Shown one piece after another: positions 44,195-53,066 of a DNA stretch of 64,000 nt; position 1 is the stretch's first letter, and each line of letters opens with the position of its first letter. The stretch spans positions 1,488,001-1,552,000 of the forward strand of contig NZ_JAVTSS010000001.1 in NCBI RefSeq assembly GCF_032678705.1. Reading direction: 5' to 3'. A program made the position numbers and the translations under genes. A model generated the notes under the pieces. That model was not told the origin of the DNA. It ran no database searches and saw only the letters and a program-made list of their open reading frames with translations. Origin of the DNA: Pedobacter frigiditerrae. Its GTDB lineage: Bacteria > Bacteroidota > Bacteroidia > Sphingobacteriales > Sphingobacteriaceae.

Positions 44195-44600
44195 TGTCTT
44201 TGTCATTCAGAGCGCAGCGAAGAATCTTATTTGAAAAACAACGTCAGTAATTCTTGGCGATTGCAGTCCCGCTATTTGTTGCCGCCATAGAAAAAATGGC
44301 ATTCACGTCTATCGGGTTTAGTTAACAAAGCTTCTGGTTCTTAGGATTAGATAGTTCCTGCAATATTCAATCATATTTTTCCTTCTTCCGTTGGTTTAAA
44401 CCAACGGCAATGAAATTTACAAATCTCTTAAACTAGGCAACTGCTGTTTCTTGTACAGTTTTTGTTTCCTAAACCTGATGGAAGTGAACACGTAGGAGTA
44501 ACCCTTGCGGTTACCCGAAGTAAAACGTACAGCAGGACTAACATTGCTATCCTCTTCTGTTTCTGCTTTTCAAATTCTTCTAATTTTATCAAACCAAACT
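44195..44600. other. Long gene-free stretch with dispersed palindromic elements
   Basis: No coding sequence is visible. It holds a REP-like element at 44201-44228 (GTCATTCAGAGCGCAGCGAA...), a minus-strand element at 44258-44316 like that at 30049, a 20-base palindrome at 44388-44407 and a GTAACC/GGTTAC hairpin near 44496-44512. The stretch looks like a patchwork of small dispersed elements upstream of the dinB2 promoter. Confidence 0.5.
44388..44407. repeat. Perfect 20-base palindrome
   Basis: CCGTTGGTTTAAACCAACGG reads the same on both strands. It is not followed by a U-tract. Similar sequences are common between genes in Bacteroidota, as far as I recall, so a dispersed repeat is likely. 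Confidence 0.6.
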
Positions 44601-44617
44601 TACTAACATTTTTAGTT
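44601..44617. promoter_or_regulatory. Degenerate operator, upstream copy at dinB2
   Basis: TACTAA-CATTT-TTAGTT differs by one base from the perfect operator TACTAA-N5-TTAGTA and lies 43 bases (about four helical turns) upstream of the perfect site at 44644. Confidence 0.4.
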
Positions 44618-44643
44618 TAAAATCTTGATAAATAATTTCTAAT

Positions 44644-44660
44644 TACTAAAATAATTAGTA
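44644..44660. promoter_or_regulatory. Palindromic operator, site 2 (dinB2-dnaE)
   Basis: TACTAA-AATAA-TTAGTA is a perfect inverted repeat. It ends one base before a TATATTTG -7 element (44662-44669), so a bound repressor would block RNA polymerase. A further half-site TTAGTA lies at 44671-44676. The dinB2 ATG is at 44680. Confidence 0.7.
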
Positions 44661-44661
44661 T

Positions 44662-44669
44662 TATATTTG
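44662..44669 (+). promoter_or_regulatory. -7 promoter element of dinB2-dnaE
   Basis: TATATTTG matches TAnnTTTG and lies 10 bases before the dinB2 ATG, so the leader is at most a few bases long. Confidence 0.5.
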
Positions 44670-44679
44670 TTTAGTAATT

Positions 44680-45867
44680 ATGGAATTCGCCGATAAACAT
44701 ATCATACACATGGACCAAGATGCTTTTTTTGTTTCTGTAGAAATAAAGAAAAATAGCAGTTTGGCTGGACACCCCGTTATTATTGGTGGCATGTCTGATA
44801 GGGGCGTGGTGGCATCTTGTAGTTATGAAGCTCGTAAGTTTGGTGTGCATTCGGCAATGCCAAGTAGGATGGCTCGTCAGCTTTGCCCACACGCTATTTT
44901 TGTTAAAGGCAGCATGGACGAGTACAGTAAGTATTCGCATCAAATTACGGAGCTTTTACAAGAGAAAGTACCTTTGTTAGAAAAGGCCAGCATTGATGAG
45001 CATTATATAGACATGACCGGAATGGATAAGTTTTTTGGTTGTATGAAGTTTGCCCACGAACTGCGCCAATCGGTAATGGACCAAATTGGTTTGCCAATTT
45101 CCTTTGGATTGTCTGTTAATAAAACGGTATCTAAAATGGCAACCAACGAGTGTAAACCAGATGGGGAATTGCAAGTTGAAAAGTTAGCTGTACAATCATT
45201 TTTAAATCCGCTTTCCATTAAAAAGATACCAGGCTTAGGCGATTCTACTTTTTTGAAGCTCAGCGAAATGGGAGTTAGGAAAATTCATACATTAACTCAA
45301 ATTCCGCAAGATTTAATGTTTAAGATATTAGGTCAGAATGGCTTAAGCCTATGGCAAAAGGCAAACGGAATAGATAATTCGCCTGTTGTGCCTTACAGAG
45401 AACAAAAATCCATAGGTAAACAAACTACGTTTGATAGCGATAGCATGGACATAGCGGGTATGAAAATCATTTTAATGGATATGATTACCAAGTTGGCTTT
45501 TGAGCTTCGGCAAAAACAGAAGTTAACCGCTTGTATTACGGTAACCATTCGTTACGCCAATTTTGAAACGGTTACACATCAGGCAAAAATTCCTTATACC
45601 TCATTAGATACCACGCTAATAGCTAAGGCAAAAGAACTCTTTGATAAACTTTACACTAAAAGAATGTTGTTGAGGTTGGTTGGTGTAAAATTATCTCATC
45701 TGGTAAGCGGAAATGAGCAAATTGGTTTATATGGACCTTCTGAAAAAATCTATAACCTATACCAAAGTATGGATAGAATGCGCTCTCGTTATGGTGTAGA
45801 TACGATTAAGCTGGCAACGGTTTTGCCTAGTAAAGGAGAAACTAAAAAATTATACAGACGACATTAG
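44680..45867 (+). CDS. Second Y-family DNA polymerase (DinB-like, mutagenesis cassette)
   Basis: A 395-residue Y-family polymerase. Catalytic residues are kept: Asp12 in IHMDQDAFF, and Asp106 and Glu107 in KASIDEHYIDMTG (His replaces the usual Ala after DE). So unlike ImuB it should be an active polymerase. A C-terminal NEQIGLYGP could bind the clamp, followed by MDRMRSRYGVDTI as in the UmuC/DinB accessory tail. It is followed after 100 bases by a second DnaE, and both are preceded by a repressor-type operator. This suggests damage-induced translesion synthesis. Confidence 0.9.
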   Translation: MEFADKHIIHMDQDAFFVSVEIKKNSSLAGHPVIIGGMSDRGVVASCSYEARKFGVHSAMPSRMARQLCPHAIFVKGSMDEYSKYSHQITELLQEKVPLLEKASIDEHYIDMTGMDKFFGCMKFAHELRQSVMDQIGLPISFGLSVNKTVSKMATNECKPDGELQVEKLAVQSFLNPLSIKKIPGLGDSTFLKLSEMGVRKIHTLTQIPQDLMFKILGQNGLSLWQKANGIDNSPVVPYREQKSIGKQTTFDSDSMDIAGMKIILMDMITKLAFELRQKQKLTACITVTIRYANFETVTHQAKIPYTSLDTTLIAKAKELFDKLYTKRMLLRLVGVKLSHLVSGNEQIGLYGPSEKIYNLYQSMDRMRSRYGVDTIKLATVLPSKGETKKLYRRH

Positions 45868-45875
45868 GTTGAGAG

Positions 45876-45960
45876 TCAATGGCTTAATAGTTAATAGTCA
45901 AGATGTTTAGCCTTGCATTGCGATTAGCCTATAGGCCATTAACGATCAGCTATTAACTTA
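45876..45960. repeat. Short-period repeat between dinB2 and dnaE
   Basis: AATGGCTTAATAGTTAATAG, then a spacer and GGCCATTAACGATCAGCTAT form loosely repeated and opposed TTAAT/ATTAA units. It resembles other periodic intergenic stretches in this window. No promoter is obvious, so dnaE is probably read through from dinB2. Confidence 0.35.
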
Positions 45961-45967
45961 TTCAAAA

Positions 45968-48900
45968 ATGTTCCTCAACGTCCATTCTCAATACAGCCTT
46001 CGATACGGTACAATTGACATTAAAGAGTTAATTGCTGAAGCTAGACGAAAGAATGTACATCAAATGGTGTTAACGGATATCAACAATTCTACGGGTTGTA
46101 TGGAGTTTATTCGGCTTTGCCGAAAAGAAGGATTGGATGAGAAAGATGAAGATGGAAATATCATTAAACAAGCCTATCGCATTAAGCCAATTATCGGAAT
46201 AGAATTTAGACGAGATAACCAACTTTTATACATCGGCATTGCCAAAAATAAGGAAGGAATGAAAGAGTTAAATGATTTTTTAACTCATCATAACTTGAAT
46301 CAACTGCCTTTACCCAATGAACCTTTTGAGTTTAAAAATGCATTTGTGCTTTATCCTTATGGCAGTAAAACTGATTTAAAAGAAAACGAATACTTAGGAG
46401 TTAGAGCTAATGAACTTAATAAAATTGCAGGTAAATCATTAGCGAATATTAAAGAGAAGTTGGTTGTTTTTCATCCAGTAACAGTTAAAAATAAACTTGA
46501 GCATAGGTTACATAAATACTTAAGAGCTATTGGTTTAAGTACGGTTTTTGGAAAGTTAATGGAAAACGATTTCTGCCAAGAAGATGAAATGTTAATTACT
46601 GAGAATGAGCTGAAACAAAAATTTGAAAACTACGAGTTCATTTTAGAAAACACTCAGAGGCTTTTGGATAGTTGCTGTATGGATGATTATACATTCGGTC
46701 GTAAAAATAAAAAAAGCTTTACGGGAAACATAAAAGACGATTTATCATTGTTAACCAAATTAGCAATGGAGGGAGCGACTTATCGATATGGGAAAAATAA
46801 TAAGGAAGCAATAGCTAGAGTTAAAAAAGAGCTAAAAGTAATTGCCGAGCTTGATTTTTGTGCTTATTTTTTAATTACTTGGGATGTTGTTTCTTATGCA
46901 ATGAAAAGAGGATATTACCATGTAGGTAGGGGTTCTGGCGCAAACAGTATAGTAGCTTATTGTCTTAAAATAACTGATGTTGACCCAATTGCTTTAGACC
47001 TTTACTTTGAACGATTTTTAAATCATAAAAGAACTTCTCCACCAGATTTTGATATAGATTTTAGTTGGGATGAAAGGGAAGATGTACAAGATTATATTTT
47101 TAAAAGGTATCAAAGTGAACACACAGCACTTCTAGGTACGATGAGTACTTTTAAAGATAGGGCAATAATTAGAGAGATTGGCAAAGTGATGGGTTTACCA
47201 AAGAGTGAGATTGATAATTTTACAGACCCTTCGCAAGGCCATATCCATCGCCACAATCCAACGTTTAACAAAATTTTAGCTATTAATGCAATGATGCAAA
47301 ATATGCCAAATCAGCGCTCCATACATGCTGGTGGTATATTAATTAGCGAAGAACCTTTAACTTATTATACGGCTTTAGACTTGCCACCTAAAGGAATGCC
47401 AACCGTGCAATGGGATATGTATGAGGCGGAATTAATAGGATTAGATAAATATGATATTTTAAGTCAGCGTGGTATTGGGCACATTAGAGAAGCCGTTCAG
47501 TTGGTTTTAAAGAATAAAAAGGAACGTGTGGATATTCATGATTTTAAATCCTTTAGATACGACCCAAATTTAAATGCACAGTTAAGAGCTGGTACGCCAA
47601 TTGGCTGTTTTTACATAGAATCTCCAGCCATGAGGCAATTGCTCAAAAAATTGGAGTGCGAAGATTACCTGACTTTGGTAGCTGCAAGTTCTATCATTAG
47701 ACCTGGGGTTGCCAGTTCAGGGATGATGAAAATGTACATTCAGAGTTACCATAAGCCACAAGAAGTAACTTACTTACACCCAGTAATGAAAGAACAATTA
47801 CAAGAAACTTTTGGGGTAATGGTTTACCAAGAAGATGTAATTAAAATTTGTCACCATTATGCAGGTTTAGATATGGCAGACGCTGATATTCTTAGGCGTG
47901 GAATGAGCGGTAAATATAGAGCCAAAATAGAATTTGATAAGCTGGTTCAACGTTTTTTCGATAAGGCAAAAGAGCTAGGAAGAGATGAAACTGTTACAAA
48001 AGAGGTATGGCGACAGGTTTCAAGTTTTGCAGGTTATAGTTTTTCTAAAGCACATTCAGCTAGTTTCGCCGTGGAAAGCTACCAAAGCCTTTATCTTAAA
48101 ACTTATCATCCGATGGAGTTCATGGTGGCTGTTTTAAACAACTACGGAGGATTTTATCAGCGCTGGGTATATGTGCATGCCTTGCAACAAACAGGTGCAA
48201 AAGTTAATTTACCTTGTGTAAACCATAGCGATGCTGTTGTTAATATCAAAGGTGATGAAGTTTATTTGGGTTTGATTGGTATCCAAGGGTTGGAAAGTAA
48301 ACTAATTGAAATTATCCCGCAGGAACGGAAACAAAATGGTAATTATATCGATTTAGAAGATTTAATTAAACGAGCCCATCTAACTTTAGAACAGTCACTT
48401 ATATTAATTAGAATTGGTGCTTTGCGTTTTACAGGCAAAAGCAAAAAAGAATTATTATGGGAAGTTCATAACTACTTAGGAAATAAGACCAAAATAGTTG
48501 CAGACAGAGAATTATTTCACCTGCCCAGTAAGGAATATGTTTTACCAAATTTAGATAATCATTTAATTGAAGATGCTTATCAGGAACTAGAATTACTGGG
48601 ATTTCCCGTTACTTTGAATATGTTCGATTTACTCAAAACAGATTACCGCGGTGATATTTTAGCTAAAAATTTAGAGGAACATGAAGGTAAAACTGTAAAA
48701 ATGTTAGGCAACTTTGTATGTGACAAAACTGTTCACACCATTAAAAACACCAAAATGTGGTTCGGTACCTTTATAGATATTGAAGGAAATTTCTTTGATA
48801 CCACACATTTTCCAAATAGTTCTCCCATTTATCCTTTTAGAGGTAAAGGATGCTATTTGATTCTCGGCAAAGTTGTGCTAGATTTTGGAGTGCCTAGTAT

Positions 48901-48997
48901 CGAAGTGATTAAGTTTGCAAAATTACCAATTATGAATAACCCCGTATTGGTAACGGATAGTAAGCCGCTGAAACAGAAATTTAAAGCCACAGATTAG
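45968..48997 (+). CDS. dnaE: Second DNA polymerase III alpha subunit (error-prone-type DnaE)
   Basis: A 1009-residue C-family polymerase, shorter than replicative DnaE (about 1160). The N-terminal PHP domain is degenerate: FLNVHSQYSLRYG keeps the first His but LTDINNSTG has lost the usual TDH histidine. The catalytic aspartates are present: Asp360, Asp362 (PDFDIDF, with Asp364) and Asp496 (LDKYDIL). The tHhH and OB-fold region follow, with VKMLGNFVCDKTVHTIKN. Its stop codon falls inside an inverted repeat. Pairing with dinB2 and the upstream operator point to a mutagenic translesion role rather than chromosome replication. Confidence 0.93.
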   Translation: MFLNVHSQYSLRYGTIDIKELIAEARRKNVHQMVLTDINNSTGCMEFIRLCRKEGLDEKDEDGNIIKQAYRIKPIIGIEFRRDNQLLYIGIAKNKEGMKELNDFLTHHNLNQLPLPNEPFEFKNAFVLYPYGSKTDLKENEYLGVRANELNKIAGKSLANIKEKLVVFHPVTVKNKLEHRLHKYLRAIGLSTVFGKLMENDFCQEDEMLITENELKQKFENYEFILENTQRLLDSCCMDDYTFGRKNKKSFTGNIKDDLSLLTKLAMEGATYRYGKNNKEAIARVKKELKVIAELDFCAYFLITWDVVSYAMKRGYYHVGRGSGANSIVAYCLKITDVDPIALDLYFERFLNHKRTSPPDFDIDFSWDEREDVQDYIFKRYQSEHTALLGTMSTFKDRAIIREIGKVMGLPKSEIDNFTDPSQGHIHRHNPTFNKILAINAMMQNMPNQRSIHAGGILISEEPLTYYTALDLPPKGMPTVQWDMYEAELIGLDKYDILSQRGIGHIREAVQLVLKNKKERVDIHDFKSFRYDPNLNAQLRAGTPIGCFYIESPAMRQLLKKLECEDYLTLVAASSIIRPGVASSGMMKMYIQSYHKPQEVTYLHPVMKEQLQETFGVMVYQEDVIKICHHYAGLDMADADILRRGMSGKYRAKIEFDKLVQRFFDKAKELGRDETVTKEVWRQVSSFAGYSFSKAHSASFAVESYQSLYLKTYHPMEFMVAVLNNYGGFYQRWVYVHALQQTGAKVNLPCVNHSDAVVNIKGDEVYLGLIGIQGLESKLIEIIPQERKQNGNYIDLEDLIKRAHLTLEQSLILIRIGALRFTGKSKKELLWEVHNYLGNKTKIVADRELFHLPSKEYVLPNLDNHLIEDAYQELELLGFPVTLNMFDLLKTDYRGDILAKNLEEHEGKTVKMLGNFVCDKTVHTIKNTKMWFGTFIDIEGNFFDTTHFPNSSPIYPFRGKGCYLILGKVVLDFGVPSIEVIKFAKLPIMNNPVLVTDSKPLKQKFKATD

Positions 48998-49040
48998 CAG
49001 ATTTGAAGAAAATTACATATATAATCTGTTAATCTGTGGC
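48986..49040. repeat. Inverted repeat overlapping the dnaE 3' end
   Basis: GCCACAGATTAGCAGATT (48986-49003) pairs with AATCTGTTAATCTGTGGC (49023-49040) with one mismatch. The left arm encodes the last dnaE codons and stop. It is the same element type as the perfect repeat at 62281. Confidence 0.8.
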
Positions 49041-49085
49041 TAACAATTCAATGTATTTTACATTAAAATTCACCTCAAAAAAACA

Positions 49086-49113
49086 TTATCCCCAAGGGCA
49101 AAACTTTTCCACA
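49086..49113 (+). other. Two DnaA-box-like sequences upstream of gyrA
   Basis: TTATCCCCA (49086-49094) and TTTTCCACA (49105-49113) each differ by one base from TTATCCACA. They lie about 100 bases upstream of gyrA. This could be chance or DnaA-linked control; there is no sign of an origin. Confidence 0.25.
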
Positions 49114-49202
49114 TTAAGGTGCATATTGAGCGTTATTTTGTTAAATTCGCAAGGTTATAGTAAAACCTAATTTAAATTCGTTTTTAGCGAACAATATTAT
49201 TT

Positions 49203-51797
49203 ATGGCAGAAGATTTAGAAAATCAAGAGAACGACAAAATCATTTCAATAAACATAGACGAGCAGATGAAGTCTGCTTACATCGATTATTCGATGTCTGT
49301 TATTGTAAGTAGGGCTTTGCCTGATGTACGTGACGGGTTAAAACCAGTACACCGCCGTGTTTTATACGGTATGTTAGACTTAGGTTTAGGTGCAGGAAAA
49401 CCTTATAAGAAATCTGCACGTATTGTAGGAGAGGTATTGGGTAAATATCACCCTCACGGAGATTCATCAGTTTATATGACAATGGTACGTATGGCTCAAG
49501 AGTGGAGTTTACGTTATTTAATGGTTGATGGACAAGGTAACTACGGTTCTATTGATGGAGATTCGCCTGCAGCGATGCGTTATACAGAGGCACGTTTCCA
49601 GAAAATGGCTGAAGAAATGTTGGCAGATATCAATAAAGATACTGTTGATTTTCAGTTAAACTTTGATGATTCGTTACAAGAGCCGACAGTATTACCTGCA
49701 AAGGTTCCAAACTTGTTGATCAATGGTTCATCTGGTATTGCAGTAGGTATGGCAACCAATATGGCGCCACACAATATTACTGAGGTTATCAATGCAACTG
49801 TTGCTTACATCGAAAACAACGAAATTACCATTCCTGAGTTAATGAAATTTGTAAAAGGCCCTGATTTCCCGACAGGAGCTATTATTTATGGTTATTCAGG
49901 TGTTCAGGATGCTTTCGAAACTGGTAGAGGCCGTATCGTAATGCGTGCTAAAGCTGAGATTGAAACCGTAAAAGACCGCGAAACAATTATCGTAACCGAA
50001 ATTCCTTATCAAGTAAATAAGGCAATGATGATTGAGCGTACCGCTGAATTGGTTGGCGAGAAAAAACTGGAAGGTATATCTAACATTAAAGATGAGTCGA
50101 ACAAGGATGGTATCCGTATCGTTTACGAAATTAAACGTGATGCCAATGCAAGTATCGTTTTAAACAACTTATACAAACAAACTGCTTTACAAACATCTTT
50201 CAGTGTAAATAACATTGCCTTGGTTCATGGCCGTCCGCAAATGTTAAACTTGAAAGACTTAATTCGTCACTTTGTTGACCACAGACATGATGTTGTTGTT
50301 CGTAGAACGAAGTTTGAATTAGCAGAAGCTGAAAAACGTGCACATATTTTAGAAGGTTTATTAATTGCTTTAGACCATATTGAAGAAGTAATTAAATTAA
50401 TTCGTGCATCAAATACGCCAGAAGAAGCAAGAGTTGGCTTAATGGAGCAATTCGGCTTGAGCGATATCCAAGCAAGAGCAATTTTAGACATGACCTTACG
50501 TAGGTTAACAGGTCTGGAACGTGATAAGATTAAAGATGAGTACGCAGAATTGATGAAAACCATCGAGTATTTAAAATCAATTTTGGATAGCGAAACTTTA
50601 AGAATGCAAATTATTAAGGATGAATTAGCTGAAATGCTTGAGAAATATGGCGATGAACGTAGAACAACTATCGTTCACTCGGCAGAAGACATGAGTATGG
50701 AAGATTTCATCGAAGATGAAGAAGTTGTAATTACCATTTCTCACGAAGGTTATATTAAACGTACACCAGCTTCAGAATACCGCACGCAAGGTAGAGGCGG
50801 AAAAGGTTCAAAAGGAAGTGATTCTAGAAATGAAGATTTCATCGAACATTTATTAATTGCTTCGAACCATAATTATATGTTATTCTTTACCGAAGCGGGA
50901 CGTTGTTTCTGGTTAAGAGTTTATGAAATTCCAGAGGGAAGTAGATTAAGTAAAGGAAGAGCATTACAAAATATCATCAATATCCCTAAAGAAGAAAAGG
51001 TTAAGGCTTATATCAAGGTTAAAAATTTAAAAGACCAAGATTATCTAGAGAATAACTTCATCATCATGTGTACTAAAAAAGGTACCATTAAGAAAACTTC
51101 TCTAGAAGCTTATTCTCGTCCACGTGTTAATGGTATTAATGCTATTAACATTAACGAAGGCGACCAATTGTTAGAAGCAAGCTTAACAACTGGAAGCAGT
51201 GAAATTGTAATGGCTTTACGTTCTGGAAGAGCAATCCGCTTTAACGAAAGTACGGTTAGACCAATGGGAAGAACTGCAACAGGAGTAAGAGGCGTTACTT
51301 TAGCACATGATAAGGATGAGGTTGTAGGTATGATTGCCATTGATGACCCTTCTGCAACTGTATTAGTAGTTTCTGAGAAAGGTTACGGCAAGCGTACTGA
51401 TATTGACGATTATCGCGTTACAAACAGAGGAGGTAAAGGAGTTAAAACAATTAACGTTACTGAAAAAACTGGCGCATTAGTTGCTATTAAAAATGTAACA
51501 GATGCTGATGACTTAATGATTATCAATAAATCTGGTATAGTTATTAGGATAGTAGTGAGCGAGTTAAGGGTTATGGGTAGAGCAACACAGGGTGTTAGAT
51601 TAATTACTTTAAAAGGTAATGATGAAATTGCATCTGTAGCTAAAATTGAACACGAAGATGAGATTGAAGAAGTAGAAGAAGGTGTGGTTGTAGAGGGCTC
51701 AACAGAAGAAACTGCCACAGATTCGGTAGAAACAACAGGAGAAAAACCTACGGAAGATAACAATCCTGATACCGAAGAAGAAACAGAAGAGAATTAA
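49203..51797 (+). CDS. gyrA: DNA gyrase subunit A
   Basis: An 864-residue type II topoisomerase subunit. The catalytic Tyr127 is in AMRYTEAR. The quinolone-determining region is [17 protein letters not shown]: Ser88 corresponds to E. coli Ser83, and Met92 stands where E. coli has Asp87. The C-terminal wrapping domain has a GyrA box written QGRGGKG (usually QRRGGKG) and ends in an acidic tail ([10 protein letters not shown]). Length and the C-terminal propeller repeats point to gyrase rather than ParC. It is monocistronic. Confidence 0.96.
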   Translation: MAEDLENQENDKIISINIDEQMKSAYIDYSMSVIVSRALPDVRDGLKPVHRRVLYGMLDLGLGAGKPYKKSARIVGEVLGKYHPHGDSSVYMTMVRMAQEWSLRYLMVDGQGNYGSIDGDSPAAMRYTEARFQKMAEEMLADINKDTVDFQLNFDDSLQEPTVLPAKVPNLLINGSSGIAVGMATNMAPHNITEVINATVAYIENNEITIPELMKFVKGPDFPTGAIIYGYSGVQDAFETGRGRIVMRAKAEIETVKDRETIIVTEIPYQVNKAMMIERTAELVGEKKLEGISNIKDESNKDGIRIVYEIKRDANASIVLNNLYKQTALQTSFSVNNIALVHGRPQMLNLKDLIRHFVDHRHDVVVRRTKFELAEAEKRAHILEGLLIALDHIEEVIKLIRASNTPEEARVGLMEQFGLSDIQARAILDMTLRRLTGLERDKIKDEYAELMKTIEYLKSILDSETLRMQIIKDELAEMLEKYGDERRTTIVHSAEDMSMEDFIEDEEVVITISHEGYIKRTPASEYRTQGRGGKGSKGSDSRNEDFIEHLLIASNHNYMLFFTEAGRCFWLRVYEIPEGSRLSKGRALQNIINIPKEEKVKAYIKVKNLKDQDYLENNFIIMCTKKGTIKKTSLEAYSRPRVNGINAININEGDQLLEASLTTGSSEIVMALRSGRAIRFNESTVRPMGRTATGVRGVTLAHDKDEVVGMIAIDDPSATVLVVSEKGYGKRTDIDDYRVTNRGGKGVKTINVTEKTGALVAIKNVTDADDLMIINKSGIVIRIVVSELRVMGRATQGVRLITLKGNDEIASVAKIEHEDEIEEVEEGVVVEGSTEETATDSVETTGEKPTEDNNPDTEEETEEN

Positions 51798-51899
51798 TAT
51801 AATTTCGAAAAAAAATAAAAAATGGAACTATCAAGATTTGACAAATCAAAAAAGCAAATCTTTATAGTTTCATTACATTAAAAAACAACTAAATACAAT

Positions 51900-52988
51900 A
51901 TGAAAAAATTACTTTTAAGTATGTTATTTGTAGGTGTGGCTACACTTGCTAATGCTCAAAAGAGTGAAGTTGCTGAAGCAAAAAAAGCATGGGATTTATT
52001 CACATTAGTAAGTGGGGGCAAACAGCCTTTCGATAAAACAATGGCGAGCTTAAATAAAGGCTTAGGTCATACAGATCTTGCAATAGCAAATGAAAAGTCT
52101 AAAGTAATGCCTGATGCATGGTCTTATAGAGCATTATTTGCATCCTCAATTGCATTGACAGATTCTGTAAATATTGAGAACTCTGTTGCGAAGCAAAAAA
52201 TAGCAGAAGAAGCAATTGAAAAAGCGAAAAGCCTTGACGCTAAATCTTCGGAAAAAGACAACATTGCTTTAGCGCAAACTAACATTATAAATGCAATAAG
52301 CGGAAGAGCGGTTAGAGCATATTATAAAAAAGATTATGCTGCTGCTTTAGTTGGGTTTAATCAATTAATTGCATTGAATCCAAATGATACTTCTATGATT
52401 GTTAATGCAGCGGTAACAGCTAAATTAGCAAAAGACTATCCTCAAGCAATTGAAAAGTATAAAAAAGTAATTAGTCTTAATGTACCTAATGCTAAGGATT
52501 TTTATTCTGATGCAATTAACACTACCCTAGAATTTGTAAAAGATACTACTGCTGCTTTAGCCTTACTTAAGGAAGCATCTATTAAATTTCCTGATGATGC
52601 TGCTTTTATTGGTGTTGAAACTGATATATACATTACAAGAGGGGATATTGTTAAATCTCAAGAGATGTTAAATAAATTAATAGCTAAAGACCCTAGTAAA
52701 CCAATTTATCATCATCTAATGGGAGATACTTATTACAAGCAAGCCTTAGAAATTCAAGCACAAAAAAACAAACTAGATCAGAAGAAAATTAAAGAGCTTG
52801 ATGCTTTGACAGTAAAAATGACCAAACTTATTGATCAAGCTTTGCCTTTTTATAAAAAAGCAACTGAATTAGATACAAATTATGTACCTTCTTTAGAGTC
52901 GTTGAAACAGATCTACGGCTTTAAAAATGATGTGACTAATTTTAATGATGTTAAGAAAAGATTAGACGCCATTCCTGCAAAAAACTAG
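51900..52988 (+). CDS. Exported TPR protein, first of two paralogues
   Basis: A 362-residue protein with a signal peptide (MKKLLLSMLFVGVATLANAQ). Several TPR units are visible, for example YYKKDYAAALVGFNQLIALN and KDYPQAIEKYKKVISLN. The next gene encodes a similar-sized TPR protein, so they are probably tandem paralogues. No function can be assigned; periplasmic protein-protein contact is likely. Confidence 0.82.
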   Translation: MKKLLLSMLFVGVATLANAQKSEVAEAKKAWDLFTLVSGGKQPFDKTMASLNKGLGHTDLAIANEKSKVMPDAWSYRALFASSIALTDSVNIENSVAKQKIAEEAIEKAKSLDAKSSEKDNIALAQTNIINAISGRAVRAYYKKDYAAALVGFNQLIALNPNDTSMIVNAAVTAKLAKDYPQAIEKYKKVISLNVPNAKDFYSDAINTTLEFVKDTTAALALLKEASIKFPDDAAFIGVETDIYITRGDIVKSQEMLNKLIAKDPSKPIYHHLMGDTYYKQALEIQAQKNKLDQKKIKELDALTVKMTKLIDQALPFYKKATELDTNYVPSLESLKQIYGFKNDVTNFNDVKKRLDAIPAKN

Positions 52989-53005
52989 AATGTAAAAATG
53001 TTTTT

Positions 53006-53038
53006 AAAAGAGGGATTAATCATCCCTCTTTTTTTTTG
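53006..53038 (+). terminator. Intrinsic terminator between the TPR genes
   Basis: AGAGGGAT (53009-53016) and ATCCCTCT (53022-53029) flank a five-base loop and are followed by a long T-run, so the two TPR genes have separate transcripts or are attenuated here. Confidence 0.85.
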
Positions 53039-53066
53039 TTATTTTTGTGATATCAATACCCGTGAA

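Noticed and set aside
44388-44407. Terminator of hemF
   Set aside because: The palindrome has no U-tract and lies about 190 bases after the stop; a dispersed repeat is more likely.
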